NCBI GenBank assembly: GCA_945898105.1
Contig: CAMDHL010000026.1
Span: 1-14,150 of the forward strand
Length of the DNA: 14,150 nt
Reading direction: 5' to 3'
Origin: Comamonas sp. lk
Lineage (GTDB): Bacteria; Pseudomonadota; Gammaproteobacteria; Burkholderiales; Burkholderiaceae_C
Part shown: piece after piece, positions 13,636-14,150 of the stretch
Numbering within the stretch: the stretch's first letter is position 1
Layout of the letters: the number at the start of each line of letters is the position of its first letter
Program-made: the position numbers and the translations under genes
The notes under the pieces: model-generated
Database searches by the model: none
What the model saw: the letters and a program-made list of their open reading frames with translations, nothing else
What the model was told of the DNA's origin: nothing

Positions 13636-14150
13636 GACACAACCGAGAACGAAGTCGACATCTGGGGCGACTGGCCCGAGGCTGGCATTGGCATCGCCGC
13701 AGGCAAGGTGATCGGCATCGACATCGATGTGCTGCAGTCCAAAGACATCGCCGTTCAGATTGAGGGCCTGGCGAAACGGCTGCTGGGCGACACACCCGCA
13801 GTTCGCATCGGCAACGCGCCCAAGCGATTGCTGGTGTACCGAGCCGCCCAACCCTTCAGCGGTTTCAAGTACCCGCCGATCGAGGTGCTGGGCGTAGGGC
13901 AGCAGTTCATTGCGTATGGCATTCACCCAGACACCGGCAGACCCTACGAGTGGCCGGTGCAAACCTTGGCCGATCTGAAAATTGAGGAGCTGCCCGTCAT
14001 CACCGAGGCGCAGGCACGCGAGTTTGCGCGCCAGGCCTACGAGATGGTCCCCGAATCCATGCGTCCCAAAAGTCTGGGCGTGGGTTTGAAGTCACCCGTG
14101 GCGTTTGCCAATCTGCCCGAGCAGCGCGGCACGTTTGAGGCAGTCCAAGA
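13474..14150 (+). CDS. Chimeric open frame: IS transposase N-terminus fused to DNA primase/polymerase domain (partial)
   Basis: Runs off the right edge; 225 complete codons are visible with no stop. Residues 1-54 (ISRARYVQENRKMRFLEVYD, then RLTQAEAAQILGQCERSFRR) are the N-terminal helix-turn-helix of a transposase of the ISNCY-like type common in Betaproteobacteria. From about residue 55 the protein abruptly becomes a bifunctional primase/polymerase of phage or integrative-element type: WGDWPEAGIGIAAG, the metal-binding DxD in IGIDIDV (Asp83, Asp85), VRIGNAPKRLLVYRA (110-124), and FIAYGIHPDTGRPYEW (145-160). The join lies near nucleotide 13636 and keeps frame. A strong Shine-Dalgarno GGAGGA (13465-13470) belongs to the transposase start. 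The primase would lack its normal N-terminal strands, so it may be non-functional. An IS cut off by deletion or recombination into a prophage gene is the simplest origin. Sure of both halves; function of the whole is unknown. Confidence 0.75.
   Translation, partial: MQHAPISRARYVQENRKMRFLEVYDGWSEGRLTQAEAAQILGQCERSFRRHCERDTTENEVDIWGDWPEAGIGIAAGKVIGIDIDVLQSKDIAVQIEGLAKRLLGDTPAVRIGNAPKRLLVYRAAQPFSGFKYPPIEVLGVGQQFIAYGIHPDTGRPYEWPVQTLADLKIEELPVITEAQAREFARQAYEMVPESMRPKSLGVGLKSPVAFANLPEQRGTFEAVQ

Noticed and set aside
13534-13962. Minus-strand open frames in the right-edge region
   Set aside because: They overlap the plus-strand transposase-primase frame, which has recognisable motifs throughout; the minus-strand translations do not.

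Overview
The window looks like a Betaproteobacterium of the Burkholderiales, most likely Comamonadaceae. The grounds are a Bug/TctC-type periplasmic binding protein (a family greatly expanded in that group), moderately high GC coding DNA, and the overall style of the genes. This placement is inference from family distribution, not from a marker gene.

From 1 to about 12.1 kb there is a dense catabolic and uptake locus. A sulfatase (minus, 4-1539) is divergent from a GntR/HutC regulator (plus, 1645-2382). Downstream of the regulator lies a plus-strand run: an orphan Bug solute-binding protein, a second sulfatase of the choline-sulfatase (BetC) family, and an ABC importer of the nitrate/sulfonate/taurine type (permease, ATPase, periplasmic binding protein). 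A strong bidirectional hairpin at 7657-7690 closes this run. It meets a convergent minus-strand pair encoding a GMC-family FAD alcohol dehydrogenase and an aldehyde dehydrogenase. The GMC gene is divergent from a plus-strand enolase-superfamily (mandelate racemase subgroup) gene. The shared promoter region holds a perfect 9-bp inverted repeat wrapped around a consensus TATAAT.

My reading is a sulfate-ester utilisation cluster. The ABC system and/or Bug protein bring in an organosulfate, the two formylglycine-type sulfatases release sulfate and an alcohol, the GMC enzyme oxidises the alcohol to an aldehyde, the aldehyde dehydrogenase makes the acid, and the MR-type enzyme dehydrates or isomerises a hydroxy acid. 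The gene set superficially resembles choline-O-sulfate to glycine betaine (BetC, BetA, BetB). However, the BetC-like enzyme differs from my recollection of true BetC in two regions thought to contact choline, the ALDH looks more like the succinate-/ketoglutarate-semialdehyde group, and a dehydratase-like enzyme has no place in the choline route. The substrate is therefore probably a different sulfated, polyol-like compound.

From 12.1 to 14.15 kb the character changes. There is a short intergenic stretch with a REP-like repeat, then an AraC-family regulator (minus) whose base composition looks more AT-rich than its neighbours. At the right edge is the start of an insertion-sequence transposase that runs, in the same open frame, into a DNA primase/polymerase domain and leaves the window. 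This chimera marks the boundary with mobile or phage-like DNA and is the most unusual structure seen. I saw no tRNA, rRNA, CRISPR array or replication origin.
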